64,000 nucleotides of DNA, from contig NZ_JACAOR010000013.1 of NCBI RefSeq assembly GCF_013386115.1, positions 165,011 to 229,010 of the forward strand, written 5' to 3'. This DNA comes from Pseudomonas gingeri (GTDB taxonomy: Bacteria > Pseudomonadota > Gammaproteobacteria > Pseudomonadales > Pseudomonadaceae). The notes beneath the pieces are model-generated. The model saw nothing but the letters and a program-made list of their open reading frames with translations. It was not told where the DNA came from and searched no databases. Position 1 is the stretch's first letter, and each line of letters begins with the position of its first letter. This document shows, piece by piece, positions 1-7,851 of the stretch. Both the position numbers and the translations under genes were made by a program.

Positions 1-480
1 GCCTACACCGGGGTGTCCCACTACTTCGGTACCCGCTTCCACAATCCCACCCTGCATCACCCGGGCCTGCCCAAGGATGTCGGCATGGCGGTCTCGGCCA
101 ACTCGATCGCCTGCGCGGAAATCGCCTACAAGAAAGCCGGGATCACCGCCAAGGATATCGACGTGGCGCAGGTCTACGACCTGCTCGGCGCCGGCCTGAT
201 CCAGATGGAATCCATGGGCATCTGCGGCAAGGGCCAGGCCGGCGACTTTGTCCTCGAAGGCGGTATCGCCATCGACGGCCAGCTACCGCTGAACACCGAC
301 GGCGGCAATATCGGCCGCGGCCATGCCTCCGGCTGCGACGGCATCCTGCACATCACCGAACTGTTCCGCCAGTTGCGCGGCGAATCCGACAACCAGGTCA
401 AGGGCGCACGCATCGGCGTGTCGCAGAACCTGGGGGGTTACGCCGCCCACAACTCAGTGATCGTTCTTTCCAACGACTAA
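1..480 (+). CDS. phlC: PhlC-like thiolase-fold protein, C-terminal part (5' end outside window)
   Basis: The frame is open from base 1 and stops at 478-480, so only the last 159 residues are present. The fragment has the C-terminal half of an SCP-x type thiolase: a VYDLLGAG segment and the catalytic-histidine loop in NTDGGNIGRGHASG. In the DAPG pathway PhlA, PhlC and PhlB form a complex that acetylates phloroglucinol and monoacetylphloroglucinol. The assignment rests on this fold together with the zinc-ribbon gene 11 bp downstream and phlD after that, which is the known phlACBD order. Like other SCP-x-type members it lacks an obvious C-terminal catalytic cysteine. A generic acetyl-CoA acetyltransferase would be the reading without this context. 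Confidence 0.85.
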   Translation, partial: AYTGVSHYFGTRFHNPTLHHPGLPKDVGMAVSANSIACAEIAYKKAGITAKDIDVAQVYDLLGAGLIQMESMGICGKGQAGDFVLEGGIAIDGQLPLNTDGGNIGRGHASGCDGILHITELFRQLRGESDNQVKGARIGVSQNLGGYAAHNSVIVLSND

Positions 481-491
481 GGAGCCGGACC

Positions 492-932
492 ATGTCCATG
501 TACCCCGAACAGATCCACCGGATGACCACCGCCAGCATGCTTCGCGAATGGCGCGAACATGGCGGCAAATACCGCCTGGAAGGCAGCCAGTGTGAAGAGT
601 GCAATGAAATCTTCTTCCCGCGCCGGACGGTCTGCGGAGCCTGCAACTCGCTGAGCGTCAAGCCCTACCGCTGTGCCCGCAGCGGCAAGATCGAAGTCAT
701 GGCCCATGCCGAGAACCCGATCCTCGCCGCCATGGGCTACGGCGAAACCGTACCGCGCTGCATGGCGATGGTGCGCCTGGACGATGGCCTGGTCATCGCC
801 TCGGAAATCGTCGACGTCACCCACCCGGAACAACTCAAGGCCGGCGCGCCGGTACGCATGGTCGTGCGCAAGCACGTCCGGGAAAGCAACCTGGCCTGGC
901 AATACGCCTACAAGTTTGTCCTGGACATATAA
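492..932 (+). CDS. phlB: PhlB-like DUF35/OB-fold zinc-ribbon acyltransferase subunit
   Basis: The protein has 146 residues. A rubredoxin-like zinc ribbon sits at C34, C37, C48 and C51, followed by an OB-fold-like C-terminal half. This is the DUF35 architecture that partners thiolase-like subunits. PhlB is the small bridging subunit of the PhlACB acetyltransferase of DAPG synthesis and has no catalytic residues of its own. The ATG at 492 follows AAGGAG at 480-485 and lies 11 bp after the phlC stop, so the two genes are almost certainly cotranscribed. A 215-bp gap with a strong hairpin separates it from phlD. Confidence 0.87.
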   Translation: MSMYPEQIHRMTTASMLREWREHGGKYRLEGSQCEECNEIFFPRRTVCGACNSLSVKPYRCARSGKIEVMAHAENPILAAMGYGETVPRCMAMVRLDDGLVIASEIVDVTHPEQLKAGAPVRMVVRKHVRESNLAWQYAYKFVLDI

Positions 933-946
933 GTAACTTGCAACTT

Positions 947-973
947 GCAGGGCGTCAGTTATTGACGCCCTGC
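947..973 (+). terminator. Hairpin in the phlB-phlD gap (attenuator, processing site or factor-independent stop)
   Basis: Arms 947-957 (GCAGGGCGTCA) and 963-973 (TGACGCCCTGC) are perfect 11-bp complements around the 5-nt loop GTTAT, starting 14 nt after the phlB stop. No run of T follows, so it is not a canonical intrinsic terminator. It could partly terminate, stabilise the phlACB message end or mark an RNA processing point. The remainder of the gap (974-1147) is less GC-rich than its surroundings. Confidence 0.6.
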
Positions 974-1089
974 CCTCCCGACATCAAAAACAAGAACTGT
1001 GCGTCAGCTTTATAACAACGGCCTCTACATATATTGCAGAAGCCTTTAAGACCCTGTTGCTTCAGGGGCTACGGACTGCCTTCGTCTTA

Positions 1090-1147
1090 AAAGCGGGGAA
1101 TGACTCCCCATACTCATTATTGGCCTATATATAGCCGAGGATTCATC
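1090..1147 (+). promoter_or_regulatory. phlD leader: small GGGGA/TCCCC hairpin and ribosome binding site
   Basis: Directly upstream of phlD a GGGGA...TCCCC hairpin presents the loop ATGAC, and the ribosome binding site GAGG (1137-1140) lies 7 nt before the ATG. The stretch between them is AT-rich (TATATATAG near 1125-1134) and could hold a -10 element for a separate phlD promoter. The GA-rich loop and leader could also be targeted by Rsm/Csr-type translational repressors, which are known to control DAPG production, but I see no perfect CANGGAYG site. The element is visible; its function is inferred. Confidence 0.35.
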
Positions 1148-2197
1148 ATGTCTACTCTTTGTCTCCCACACGTACTGTTCCCGAAAAACAAGATTACCCA
1201 GCAACAGATGATCGACCACCTGGAAAGCCTGCACGCCGACCATCCGCGCATGGCGGTGGCCAAGCGCATGATCCAGAACACCGAGGTCAACGAACGCCAC
1301 CTGATCCTGCCGATCGACGAACTGGCGGTGCATACCGGCTTCACCCACCGCAGCATCGTCTATGAGCGCGAAGCCCGCCAGATGTCCTCCGCCGCGGCCC
1401 GCCAGGCCATTGAAAACGCGGGCCTGACGGTCAACGACATCCGCATGGTGGTAGTCACCTCCTGCACCGGCTTCATGATGCCGTCGCTGACCGCGCACCT
1501 GATCAACGACCTCGACCTGCCGACTTCCACCGTGCAGTTGCCGATCGCCCAGCTCGGCTGTGTCGCCGGGGCCGCTGCCATCAACCGGGCCAATGACTTC
1601 GCCAAGCTGGACGCGCGCAATCATGTATTGATCGTTTCCCTTGAGTTCTCTTCGCTGTGTTACCAGCCCAACGATACCAAGTTGCATGCCTTTATTTCCG
1701 CCGCCCTGTTTGGCGACGCCGTTTCCGCCTGTGTATTGCGCGCGGATGATCAGGCAGCGGGTTTCAAGATCCACTCGACCAACTCGTTCTTCCTGCCGAA
1801 AAGCGAGCACTACATCAAATACGATGTAAAGGACACCGGCTTCCACTTCACCCTGGATAAAGCCGTGATGAACTCCATCAAGGATGTCGCGCCGATCATG
1901 GAGAAACTCAACTACGACACGTTCGAACAGAACTGCGCGCAGAATGACTTCTTCATCTTCCATACCGGCGGCCGCAAGATCCTCGACGAACTGGTCCTGC
2001 AACTGGACCTCGCCTCCAACCGTGTCTCGCAGTCGCGCACCAGCCTTTCCGAAGCCGGCAATATCGCCAGCGTGGTGGTGTTCGACGTGCTCAAGCGACA
2101 GTTCGAGGCCGGTCTGAATCCGGGCGACGTCGGCATGCTGGCGGCTTTCGGTCCGGGCTTCACCGCCGAAATGTCCGTGGGTGAATGGGCGGCCTGA
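1148..2197 (+). CDS. phlD: Phloroglucinol synthase PhlD, type III polyketide synthase
   Basis: PhlD condenses three malonyl-CoA units and cyclises the product to phloroglucinol, the committed step of 2,4-diacetylphloroglucinol synthesis. The start at 1148 gives 349 residues, the usual PhlD length, and follows GAGG at 1137-1140. The chalcone-synthase-fold triad is visible: C138 in QLGCVAG, H272 in FIFHTGG and N305 in EAGNIASV. Motifs such as TSCTGFMMPS and AAFGPGFTAE are typical of the family, and the whole sequence is very close to remembered Pseudomonas PhlD. It lies between phlB and phlE, as in all known phl clusters. The 3' end is followed by a strong hairpin. Confidence 0.97.
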   Translation: MSTLCLPHVLFPKNKITQQQMIDHLESLHADHPRMAVAKRMIQNTEVNERHLILPIDELAVHTGFTHRSIVYEREARQMSSAAARQAIENAGLTVNDIRMVVVTSCTGFMMPSLTAHLINDLDLPTSTVQLPIAQLGCVAGAAAINRANDFAKLDARNHVLIVSLEFSSLCYQPNDTKLHAFISAALFGDAVSACVLRADDQAAGFKIHSTNSFFLPKSEHYIKYDVKDTGFHFTLDKAVMNSIKDVAPIMEKLNYDTFEQNCAQNDFFIFHTGGRKILDELVLQLDLASNRVSQSRTSLSEAGNIASVVVFDVLKRQFEAGLNPGDVGMLAAFGPGFTAEMSVGEWAA

Positions 2198-2235
2198 CAG
2201 GCCGGATATCCGCTCGGGCAACGGGGAACCGCTAC

Positions 2236-2270
2236 GCAAGCCCTGACCGTCAATCGACGCCAGGGCTTGC
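2236..2270 (+). terminator. Stem-loop after phlD
   Basis: GCAAGCCCTG (2236-2245) and CAGGGCTTGC (2261-2270) form a perfect 10-bp stem with a 15-nt loop that itself contains GTC/GAC complementarity. It lies 38 bp past the phlD stop and about 80 bp before phlE. There is no T tract, so it may reduce rather than end transcription into phlE, or protect the phlD mRNA 3' end. Confidence 0.55.
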
Positions 2271-2348
2271 CGCGCGCCCTCGGGCATCGCGCAAGACGGC
2301 GCAGCGCTTCATTGCGCCTGGTTCATGGTTTCACACGGAAGATGAGCG

Positions 2349-3626
2349 ATGAACACAGACAATCACACGACGCTGCCCAGGCGGCGTTACGAACGACGCA
2401 TGGTACTGCTGCTGTCCCTGAGTTTCGGGCTGGTCGGGCTTGATCGCTTTATCATCCTGCCGCTGTTCCCGGTGATCATGCACGACCTGCACCTGGATTA
2501 TCAGGACCTCGGTTTTCTCTCGGCCGCGCTGGCCTTCACCTGGGGTTTTTCGGCCCTCGGCGCGGGCTACGTGATCGATCGCCTGGGGCGCAAGAACGCC
2601 TTGGTCCTGTCGATCGCCGTGCTGTCCCTGCTGGCGGGGCTCTCGGCCCTGGCCAGCGGTCTGTTCGGCCTGGTGCTCCTTCGCGCCCTGATGGGACTTT
2701 GCGAGGGCGCGTTCACGCCGACCAGCATCATCGTCACCGACGAGGTCTCGCATCCCGACCGACGCGGGCAGAACCTGGGTTTCCAGCAGGCGCTGTTTCC
2801 GATTCTCGGCCTGTGCCTGGGACCGCTGCTGGCAGCCAGCCTGCTGGAACTGTTCGACTCCTGGCGCACGGTGTTCGCGATCATTTCCCTGCCCGGCCTG
2901 CTGCTGGCCGCCTACCTGTGGAAGGTCTATCGACCGGCTCCGCTGTCCGGGCAGCAACGGCAAGCCCGTGGCAATGCCCGGAACTGGCTGGCGGCCTTCA
3001 GGAGCGGCAATGTCAGCCTGAACATCCTGATCATGTTCTGCATCCTCACCTGCCAGTTCGTCCTGTGCGCGATGCTGCCCAGCTACCTCACGGACTACCT
3101 GCACCTGGAAACCCTGTCCATGGCCGTGGTGATTTCCGCCATCGGCATCGGCGGTTTCATCGGCCAGTTGATCATTCCGGCGCTGTCGGACCGGTTGGGA
3201 CGCCGGCCGGTGGTCATGGTTTCATTCATGACCAGCGCGACACTGGTGGGCCTGCTGATCATCTGCCCGGCGGTCACCGGCCTGCTGTTCCTGTTGCTGT
3301 TCCTGCTGTCGTTCTTCAATTTCAGCCTGATCTGCATGACCGTCGGCCCGCTGACCAGCGAGTCGGTGCCGGCGGCGCTACTGCCCACGGCCACCGGCAT
3401 CGTCGTGGGCTTCGGCGAGATCCTCGGGGGTGGCGTATCCCCCGCCGTCGCCGGTTATGCCGCCACTCATTTTGGCCTGCCATCCATTCTGTACGTCGCC
3501 CTGGCCGGAAGCGTCGCCGGCCTGCTGTTGTCACTGTGCCTGCGCGACAGCCAGGCACGACGCGCCCCCGCCGCCGTCCTGCAGCCCATGGAAGCGTTGC
3601 CGGCAAGCCTGACCCTGAAGGAGTAG
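2349..3626 (+). CDS. phlE: PhlE, major-facilitator exporter of the DAPG cluster
   Basis: The protein has 425 residues with about twelve hydrophobic segments. The MFS signature loop DRLGRKNAL lies between the second and third segments, with a matching DRLGRRPVV in the second half. In DAPG producers PhlE is the efflux and tolerance permease for the antibiotic and its intermediates, acting in the inner membrane. The ATG at 2349 has a GGAAG-type binding site just upstream. The gap from phlD is 151 bp and contains a stem-loop, while the next gene begins 6 bp after the stop, so phlE and that gene share a transcript. Confidence 0.93.
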   Translation: MNTDNHTTLPRRRYERRMVLLLSLSFGLVGLDRFIILPLFPVIMHDLHLDYQDLGFLSAALAFTWGFSALGAGYVIDRLGRKNALVLSIAVLSLLAGLSALASGLFGLVLLRALMGLCEGAFTPTSIIVTDEVSHPDRRGQNLGFQQALFPILGLCLGPLLAASLLELFDSWRTVFAIISLPGLLLAAYLWKVYRPAPLSGQQRQARGNARNWLAAFRSGNVSLNILIMFCILTCQFVLCAMLPSYLTDYLHLETLSMAVVISAIGIGGFIGQLIIPALSDRLGRRPVVMVSFMTSATLVGLLIICPAVTGLLFLLLFLLSFFNFSLICMTVGPLTSESVPAALLPTATGIVVGFGEILGGGVSPAVAGYAATHFGLPSILYVALAGSVAGLLLSLCLRDSQARRAPAAVLQPMEALPASLTLKE

Positions 3627-3632
3627 AGAATC

Positions 3633-4559
3633 ATGGGACACTATTTGATGTTGCTCGACCTGTGCCAGCAGGAGCACCGTGGCATCGGCCTGTTCGATTT
3701 CCAGACCGGCCGCAACGCCCGGCTGTTTCCCGAGCAGGGCGGGTTGTATGAGACGCTGCAGTACTGCAGCCGCTGGCACCTGGGCTGGGCCGACCACCTC
3801 AAGTCCCTGCCGGCCAGCACCAGCACCCGGGAAATCAGCCTGCGGCCACCGCTCAAGCCCGCCAACAACCTGCTGGCCCAGGTCAGCGCGGTCAGCCTGG
3901 CGACCCCGAAGCGCAACCAGGCGTGGTTCTACAAAGGCAACGGCAGCCTGCTCAAGACCGATGGCGAAGCGCTGAACATCCCCTATCACGCCCTGAGCAT
4001 CGCCAGCGAACCGGGGATCGTCTGCGTCTATATGGTCGATCCTTTTGGCAAGTTGCGTTTCGTCGGTTTCACCCTCGGCAACGAAGTGCAGGACCCGCTG
4101 CTCGGCAATCTCGATTCACCGGATGCCCTGCAGGCCAGCCTGCGCGAATGCGCGATTGCCCCGGCCATGATTCTCGGGGAGATGCAGTGCCGGCTGTCCA
4201 TCAACGCCCGTATCGAACGCCTGGACGCGCAGATTTCCTCTCGTGAATACGTCATCGAACTGAAGGAATGGCAGGCGCTGCGCCGCCATACCCAGGCGTT
4301 CCTCGAACAGCATGAGCAGTTCCTCCAGCCCGGCATGCTGCACTACGTGTTTCATGGCCTGGAGCGGCGGGACAACCCGGCGCCGCTGCAACACGGCGAC
4401 TGGCTCGACCTCGATTGCCCGGAGCTGGAACTGGGCATGAGCAACCGCATCGTCGAGGAAGAACTGCTGCACCTGTATCCATTGGGCAAGCGCCTGGTCG
4501 ATAGCAGCCTGCCGGCGCGGGCGGCGGCCCTGCAACAGCGCCCCGGTGCTCAGCGATAA
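3633..4559 (+). CDS. FAH-fold-like protein at the end of the phl operon (phlI position)
   Basis: The protein has 308 residues and begins 6 bp after phlE, with AAGGAG (3618-3623) inside the end of phlE. Its middle, reading SEPGIVCVYMVDPFGKLRFV then GFTLGNEVQDPL, resembles AraD1-like fumarylacetoacetate-hydrolase family members, which often hydrolyse or dehydrate beta-diketo-type or sugar-acid substrates. The usual metal-binding E/D-rich triad is not obvious to me, so catalysis is unproven. It has no signal peptide and is probably cytoplasmic. Known phl clusters carry an uncharacterised gene (phlI) after phlE, and I think this is it, but the symbol is left blank. It is not PhlG, the DAPG hydrolase, which belongs upstream with phlF. 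Its 3' end overlaps gcvP tail to tail by 10 bp. Confidence 0.6.
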   Translation: MGHYLMLLDLCQQEHRGIGLFDFQTGRNARLFPEQGGLYETLQYCSRWHLGWADHLKSLPASTSTREISLRPPLKPANNLLAQVSAVSLATPKRNQAWFYKGNGSLLKTDGEALNIPYHALSIASEPGIVCVYMVDPFGKLRFVGFTLGNEVQDPLLGNLDSPDALQASLRECAIAPAMILGEMQCRLSINARIERLDAQISSREYVIELKEWQALRRHTQAFLEQHEQFLQPGMLHYVFHGLERRDNPAPLQHGDWLDLDCPELELGMSNRIVEEELLHLYPLGKRLVDSSLPARAAALQQRPGAQR

Positions 4560-7423
4560 TCGTCCACCGGCACGCAGGCGCAGAACAGGTTGCGGTCACC
4601 GTAGACGTTGTCCACCCGGTTCACCGTCGGCCAGTATTTGTGCGCCCGGGTGTGAGCCGTCGGGGTCACCGCCTGTTCGATGCTGTAGGGGCGCTCCCAG
4701 ACCCCGGTGATATCCGCCAGGGTGTGGGGCGAGCGCTTGAGCGGGTTGTCCTCGGCGGACCAGTTGCCGTTCTGCACCTCGGCAATCTCCGCGCGGATGC
4801 GCAGCATGGCCTCGACAAAACGGTCCAGTTCCGCCTTCGACTCGCTTTCGGTGGGCTCGACCATCAAGGTGCCCGGCACCGGGAATGACATGGTCGGGGC
4901 ATGGAAACCGTAGTCCATCAGGCGCTTGGCGACGTCCTCCTCACTGATCCCGGTCTGGGCCTTGAGCGGGCGCAGGTCGAGAATGCACTCATGGGCGACG
5001 CGGCCATTGCGTCCGCTGTAGAGCACTGGGAACGCGCCACCCAGCTGCTGTGCCAGGTAGTTCGCGGCGAGGATCGCCACCTCGCTGGCATCGGCCAGTT
5101 GCGGCCCCATCATCGCGATATACATCCAGCTGATGGGCAGGATGCTCGCGCTGCCCCAGGGCGCCGCGCTGACCGCGCCGTTCTGCGGCAACGGCCCGTC
5201 GATGGGCACCACCGGGTGGTTGGCGACGAAAGGCGCCAGGTGCGCCCGCACGCCGATCGGCCCCATGCCCGGCCCGCCGCCGCCATGGGGAATGCAGAAA
5301 GTCTTGTGCAGGTTCATGTGGGAGACATCGGCACCGATATCCGCCGGCCGGGCCAGGCCGACCTGGGCGTTGAGGTTGGCTCCGTCCATGTACACCTGGC
5401 CGCCGTGGCGGTGGATGACTTCACAGATCTCGCCGATGCCTTCCTCGTACACACCATGGGTCGACGGGTAGGTCGCCATCAGGCAGGACAGGTGATCGCC
5501 GGCGGCCAGAGCCTTGGCCTTGAGGTCTTCGAGCTCGACATTGCCGGCCTCGTCGCACTCGACGATCACCACCTGCATGCCGGCCATCTGCGCCGAGGCC
5601 GGGTTGGTGCCATGGGCCGATGACGGGATCAGGCAGATATTGCGCGCGCCCTGCTGGCGGCTTTCGTGATACTTGCGGATCGCCAGCAGCCCGGCGTACT
5701 CGCCCTGGGCACCGGAGTTGGGCTGCATGCAGATGGCGTCGAAACCGGTAATCGCGCAAAGCCAGCGTTCCAGCTCCTCGATCATCGCCGCGTAGCCCTG
5801 GACCTGTTCGCGCGGGGCGAACGGGTGCAGGTTGGCAAAGCCCGGCCAGGTGATGGGAATCATCTCGCTGCTGGCATTGAGCTTCATGGTGCAGGAGCCC
5901 AGCGGGATCATCGACTGGTTGAGGGCCAGGTCCTTGTTCTCCAGCTGCTTGAGGTAGCGCAGCATCTCGGTTTCGCTGTGATGGGCATTGAACACCGGAT
6001 GGGTCAGGTATGCGGAGCGGCGTTGCAGGTCGTCCGGAATACCGCTGTCCAGGGCTTGCGCGTCCAGTTCGGCGACGTCCAGCCCGTGATCGGCACCCAG
6101 GAAGATATCCAGCAGGCGCAGCACCGTGGTTTCGTCGCAGGTCTCGTCCAGGCTCAGGCCCAGCTGGCCGCGCCCGAGAATCCGCAGGTTGATCTGCGCC
6201 GCCCGGGCACTTTCGAGGATGGCCGTCTGACTGCCACCGACCTCCAGGGTCAGGGTGTCGAAAAAGTGCCGGTTGAGGCGCGCGATGCCCTTGCGCTCAA
6301 GGCCGCTGGCGAGGATGCAGGTCAGCCGGTGGACCCGCTGGGCGATGCGCCTGAGCCCTTCGGGTCCGTGGTAGACCGCGTAGAAGCTGGCGATATTGGC
6401 CAGCAGCACCTGGGCCGTGCAGATATTCGAGTTGGCCTTTTCCCGACGGATATGTTGCTCGCGGGTCTGCAAGGCCATGCGCAGGGCCATATTGCCCCGG
6501 GCATCCCGGGACACGCCGATGATCCGCCCGGGAATCGCCCGCTTGTACTCATCGCGGGTGGCGAAATACGCCGCGTGCGGCCCACCGTAGCCCATGGGCA
6601 CGCCGAAACGCTGGGACGAACCGAACACCACGTCCGCCCCCAGCTCGCCGGGCGGGGTCAGCAACAACAGGCTCAACAGGTCGGCCGCCACGCAGGCCAG
6701 CGCCTGCCGGGCGTGCAATTGCTCGATCAGCGGCCGCAGGTCACGGATCTCGCCATGGGTATCGGGGTACTGCAGCAAGGCACCGAATACCTGGTGCTGG
6801 CTCAAGTTATCCACAGGCCCGACCACCAGCTCGAAACCGAAGCCCTCGGCCCGGGTGCGCACCACGGAAATCGTCTGCGGATGGCACTGCTCATCGACGA
6901 AGAACAGGTTGCTTTTCGCCTTCGCCACCCGCTTGGCCAGGGCCATGGCTTCCGCCGCCGCGGTGGCTTCGTCGAGCAGCGAGGCATTGGCCAGTTCCAG
7001 GCCGGTCAGGTCGATGGTCAGTTGCTGGAAATTGAGCAGGGCTTCCAGCCGGCCCTGGGCGATTTCCGGTTGATAGGGGGTATAGGCGGTATACCAGCCG
7101 GGGTTCTCCAGGACATTGCGCAGGATGACCGTCGGTGTCAGGGTGCCGTGGTACCCCATGCCGATCAGGCTGGTCCAGAGCTGGTTCTGCTGGGCATAAC
7201 CGCGCAACTTGTCCAGGGCCGCCTGCTCGTCCAGCGCCGCGGGCAAGTCCAGTTCGCGGTTCAGGCGGATGCCCGGCGGTACCGTCTGCTCGATCAGTTC
7301 GACCCGGCTCCCGAGCCCGAGGACATCGAGCATCGCCTGCTGTTCGGCGGCATCCGGGCCCAGGTGACGACGCAGAAAAGCCTGGGGATCTCGCAACTGG
7401 CTCAAGGACGGCGATAGGGACAT
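4550..7423 (-). CDS. gcvP: Glycine dehydrogenase (decarboxylating), P-protein
   Basis: This PLP-dependent enzyme decarboxylates glycine and passes the aminomethyl group to lipoyl-GcvH in the cytoplasmic glycine cleavage system. The start at 7423 (MSLSPSLSQL) gives 957 residues, the normal length of the fused-type P-protein, and follows an AAGAGAGAG binding site. The PLP lysine lies in NLHKTFCIPHGGGG, and the sequence ends normally in VPVDDYR. The partners gcvH and gcvT lie upstream on the same strand, but an opposite-strand aminotransferase gene separates them, so gcvP needs its own promoter in 7424-7630. The stop overlaps the last phl gene by 10 bp. Confidence 0.97.
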   Translation of the reverse strand: MSLSPSLSQLRDPQAFLRRHLGPDAAEQQAMLDVLGLGSRVELIEQTVPPGIRLNRELDLPAALDEQAALDKLRGYAQQNQLWTSLIGMGYHGTLTPTVILRNVLENPGWYTAYTPYQPEIAQGRLEALLNFQQLTIDLTGLELANASLLDEATAAAEAMALAKRVAKAKSNLFFVDEQCHPQTISVVRTRAEGFGFELVVGPVDNLSQHQVFGALLQYPDTHGEIRDLRPLIEQLHARQALACVAADLLSLLLLTPPGELGADVVFGSSQRFGVPMGYGGPHAAYFATRDEYKRAIPGRIIGVSRDARGNMALRMALQTREQHIRREKANSNICTAQVLLANIASFYAVYHGPEGLRRIAQRVHRLTCILASGLERKGIARLNRHFFDTLTLEVGGSQTAILESARAAQINLRILGRGQLGLSLDETCDETTVLRLLDIFLGADHGLDVAELDAQALDSGIPDDLQRRSAYLTHPVFNAHHSETEMLRYLKQLENKDLALNQSMIPLGSCTMKLNASSEMIPITWPGFANLHPFAPREQVQGYAAMIEELERWLCAITGFDAICMQPNSGAQGEYAGLLAIRKYHESRQQGARNICLIPSSAHGTNPASAQMAGMQVVIVECDEAGNVELEDLKAKALAAGDHLSCLMATYPSTHGVYEEGIGEICEVIHRHGGQVYMDGANLNAQVGLARPADIGADVSHMNLHKTFCIPHGGGGPGMGPIGVRAHLAPFVANHPVVPIDGPLPQNGAVSAAPWGSASILPISWMYIAMMGPQLADASEVAILAANYLAQQLGGAFPVLYSGRNGRVAHECILDLRPLKAQTGISEEDVAKRLMDYGFHAPTMSFPVPGTLMVEPTESESKAELDRFVEAMLRIRAEIAEVQNGNWSAEDNPLKRSPHTLADITGVWERPYSIEQAVTPTAHTRAHKYWPTVNRVDNVYGDRNLFCACVPVDDYR

Positions 7424-7630
7424 GACGGGCTCTCTCTTGGCGGCGCGCAGCGTCGAGGCAACACGGGAATCACCGAGACGACGACGGGTGGACACGTCGT
7501 TTCGGCCACTGTGCAAGCAGCATAGCAGCCCGCCTCCCGGGGCGCCGCGAAGCGTCCGTTCAGCATCAGGACAGCAAAAAGAACCGAAATTTCACATCAA
7601 ATCAGTATCATCGACAGCATCGCGGCCTAG
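7424..7630. other. gcvP upstream region, no gene seen
   Basis: There is no convincing gene in this first half of the gcvP-aminotransferase gap. Read on the minus strand it must hold the gcvP promoter and leader; a TATGCT-like -10 lies near 7520-7526. I looked for a glycine riboswitch (paired aptamers with conserved GAGA and ACCG-type boxes) and did not find one. The rest of the gap is a palindromic element. Confidence 0.5.
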
Positions 7631-7786
7631 TGGCCTGTGTGGCCAGTTCTGTTAGTCAACTTCGGCGCCATAAGCCCCTGTCCTGCGTTGCTGTTCCTCG
7701 CCATAGCGGGCTATGACTCGTCACAGCGCCTTGGTCAGGAACTTCTGGCATCCGAATTTGAGCTAACGAACTAGCCGTATAGGCCA
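7631..7786. repeat. 156-bp imperfect palindrome, MITE-like long hairpin
   Basis: The whole stretch is an inverted repeat centred at 7708/7709. The outer ends TGGCCT (7631-7636) and AGGCCA (7781-7786) are exact complements equidistant from the centre, and the core CATAGC-GG-GCTATG (7702-7715) is perfect. Between them the outer ~55 nt of each arm match at roughly four of five positions with a few single-base gaps. As RNA it would fold into one rod of about 75 bp. It carries no gene. Such elements in fluorescent pseudomonads are usually non-autonomous mobile repeats; that identity is inferred. Confidence 0.75.
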
Positions 7787-7851
7787 CGAGCTGTCTATCC
7801 TTTATCGCCTGCGGATCATTTCCCGGCCTTCACATCGGACGTCACGACCCC

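Noticed and set aside
1046..2287. 413-residue open frame on the minus strand across phlD
   Set aside because: It is antisense to a clearly identified PhlD and its product has no recognisable domain; high-GC DNA routinely leaves such frames open.
3633..4559. Reading this gene as phlG, the DAPG hydrolase
   Set aside because: phlG lies upstream beside phlF in known clusters and belongs to a different fold; this sequence resembles the FAH family instead.
5666..7417. 583-residue plus-strand open frame opposite gcvP
   Set aside because: It lies wholly within gcvP, which is a normal-length family member; no independent support.
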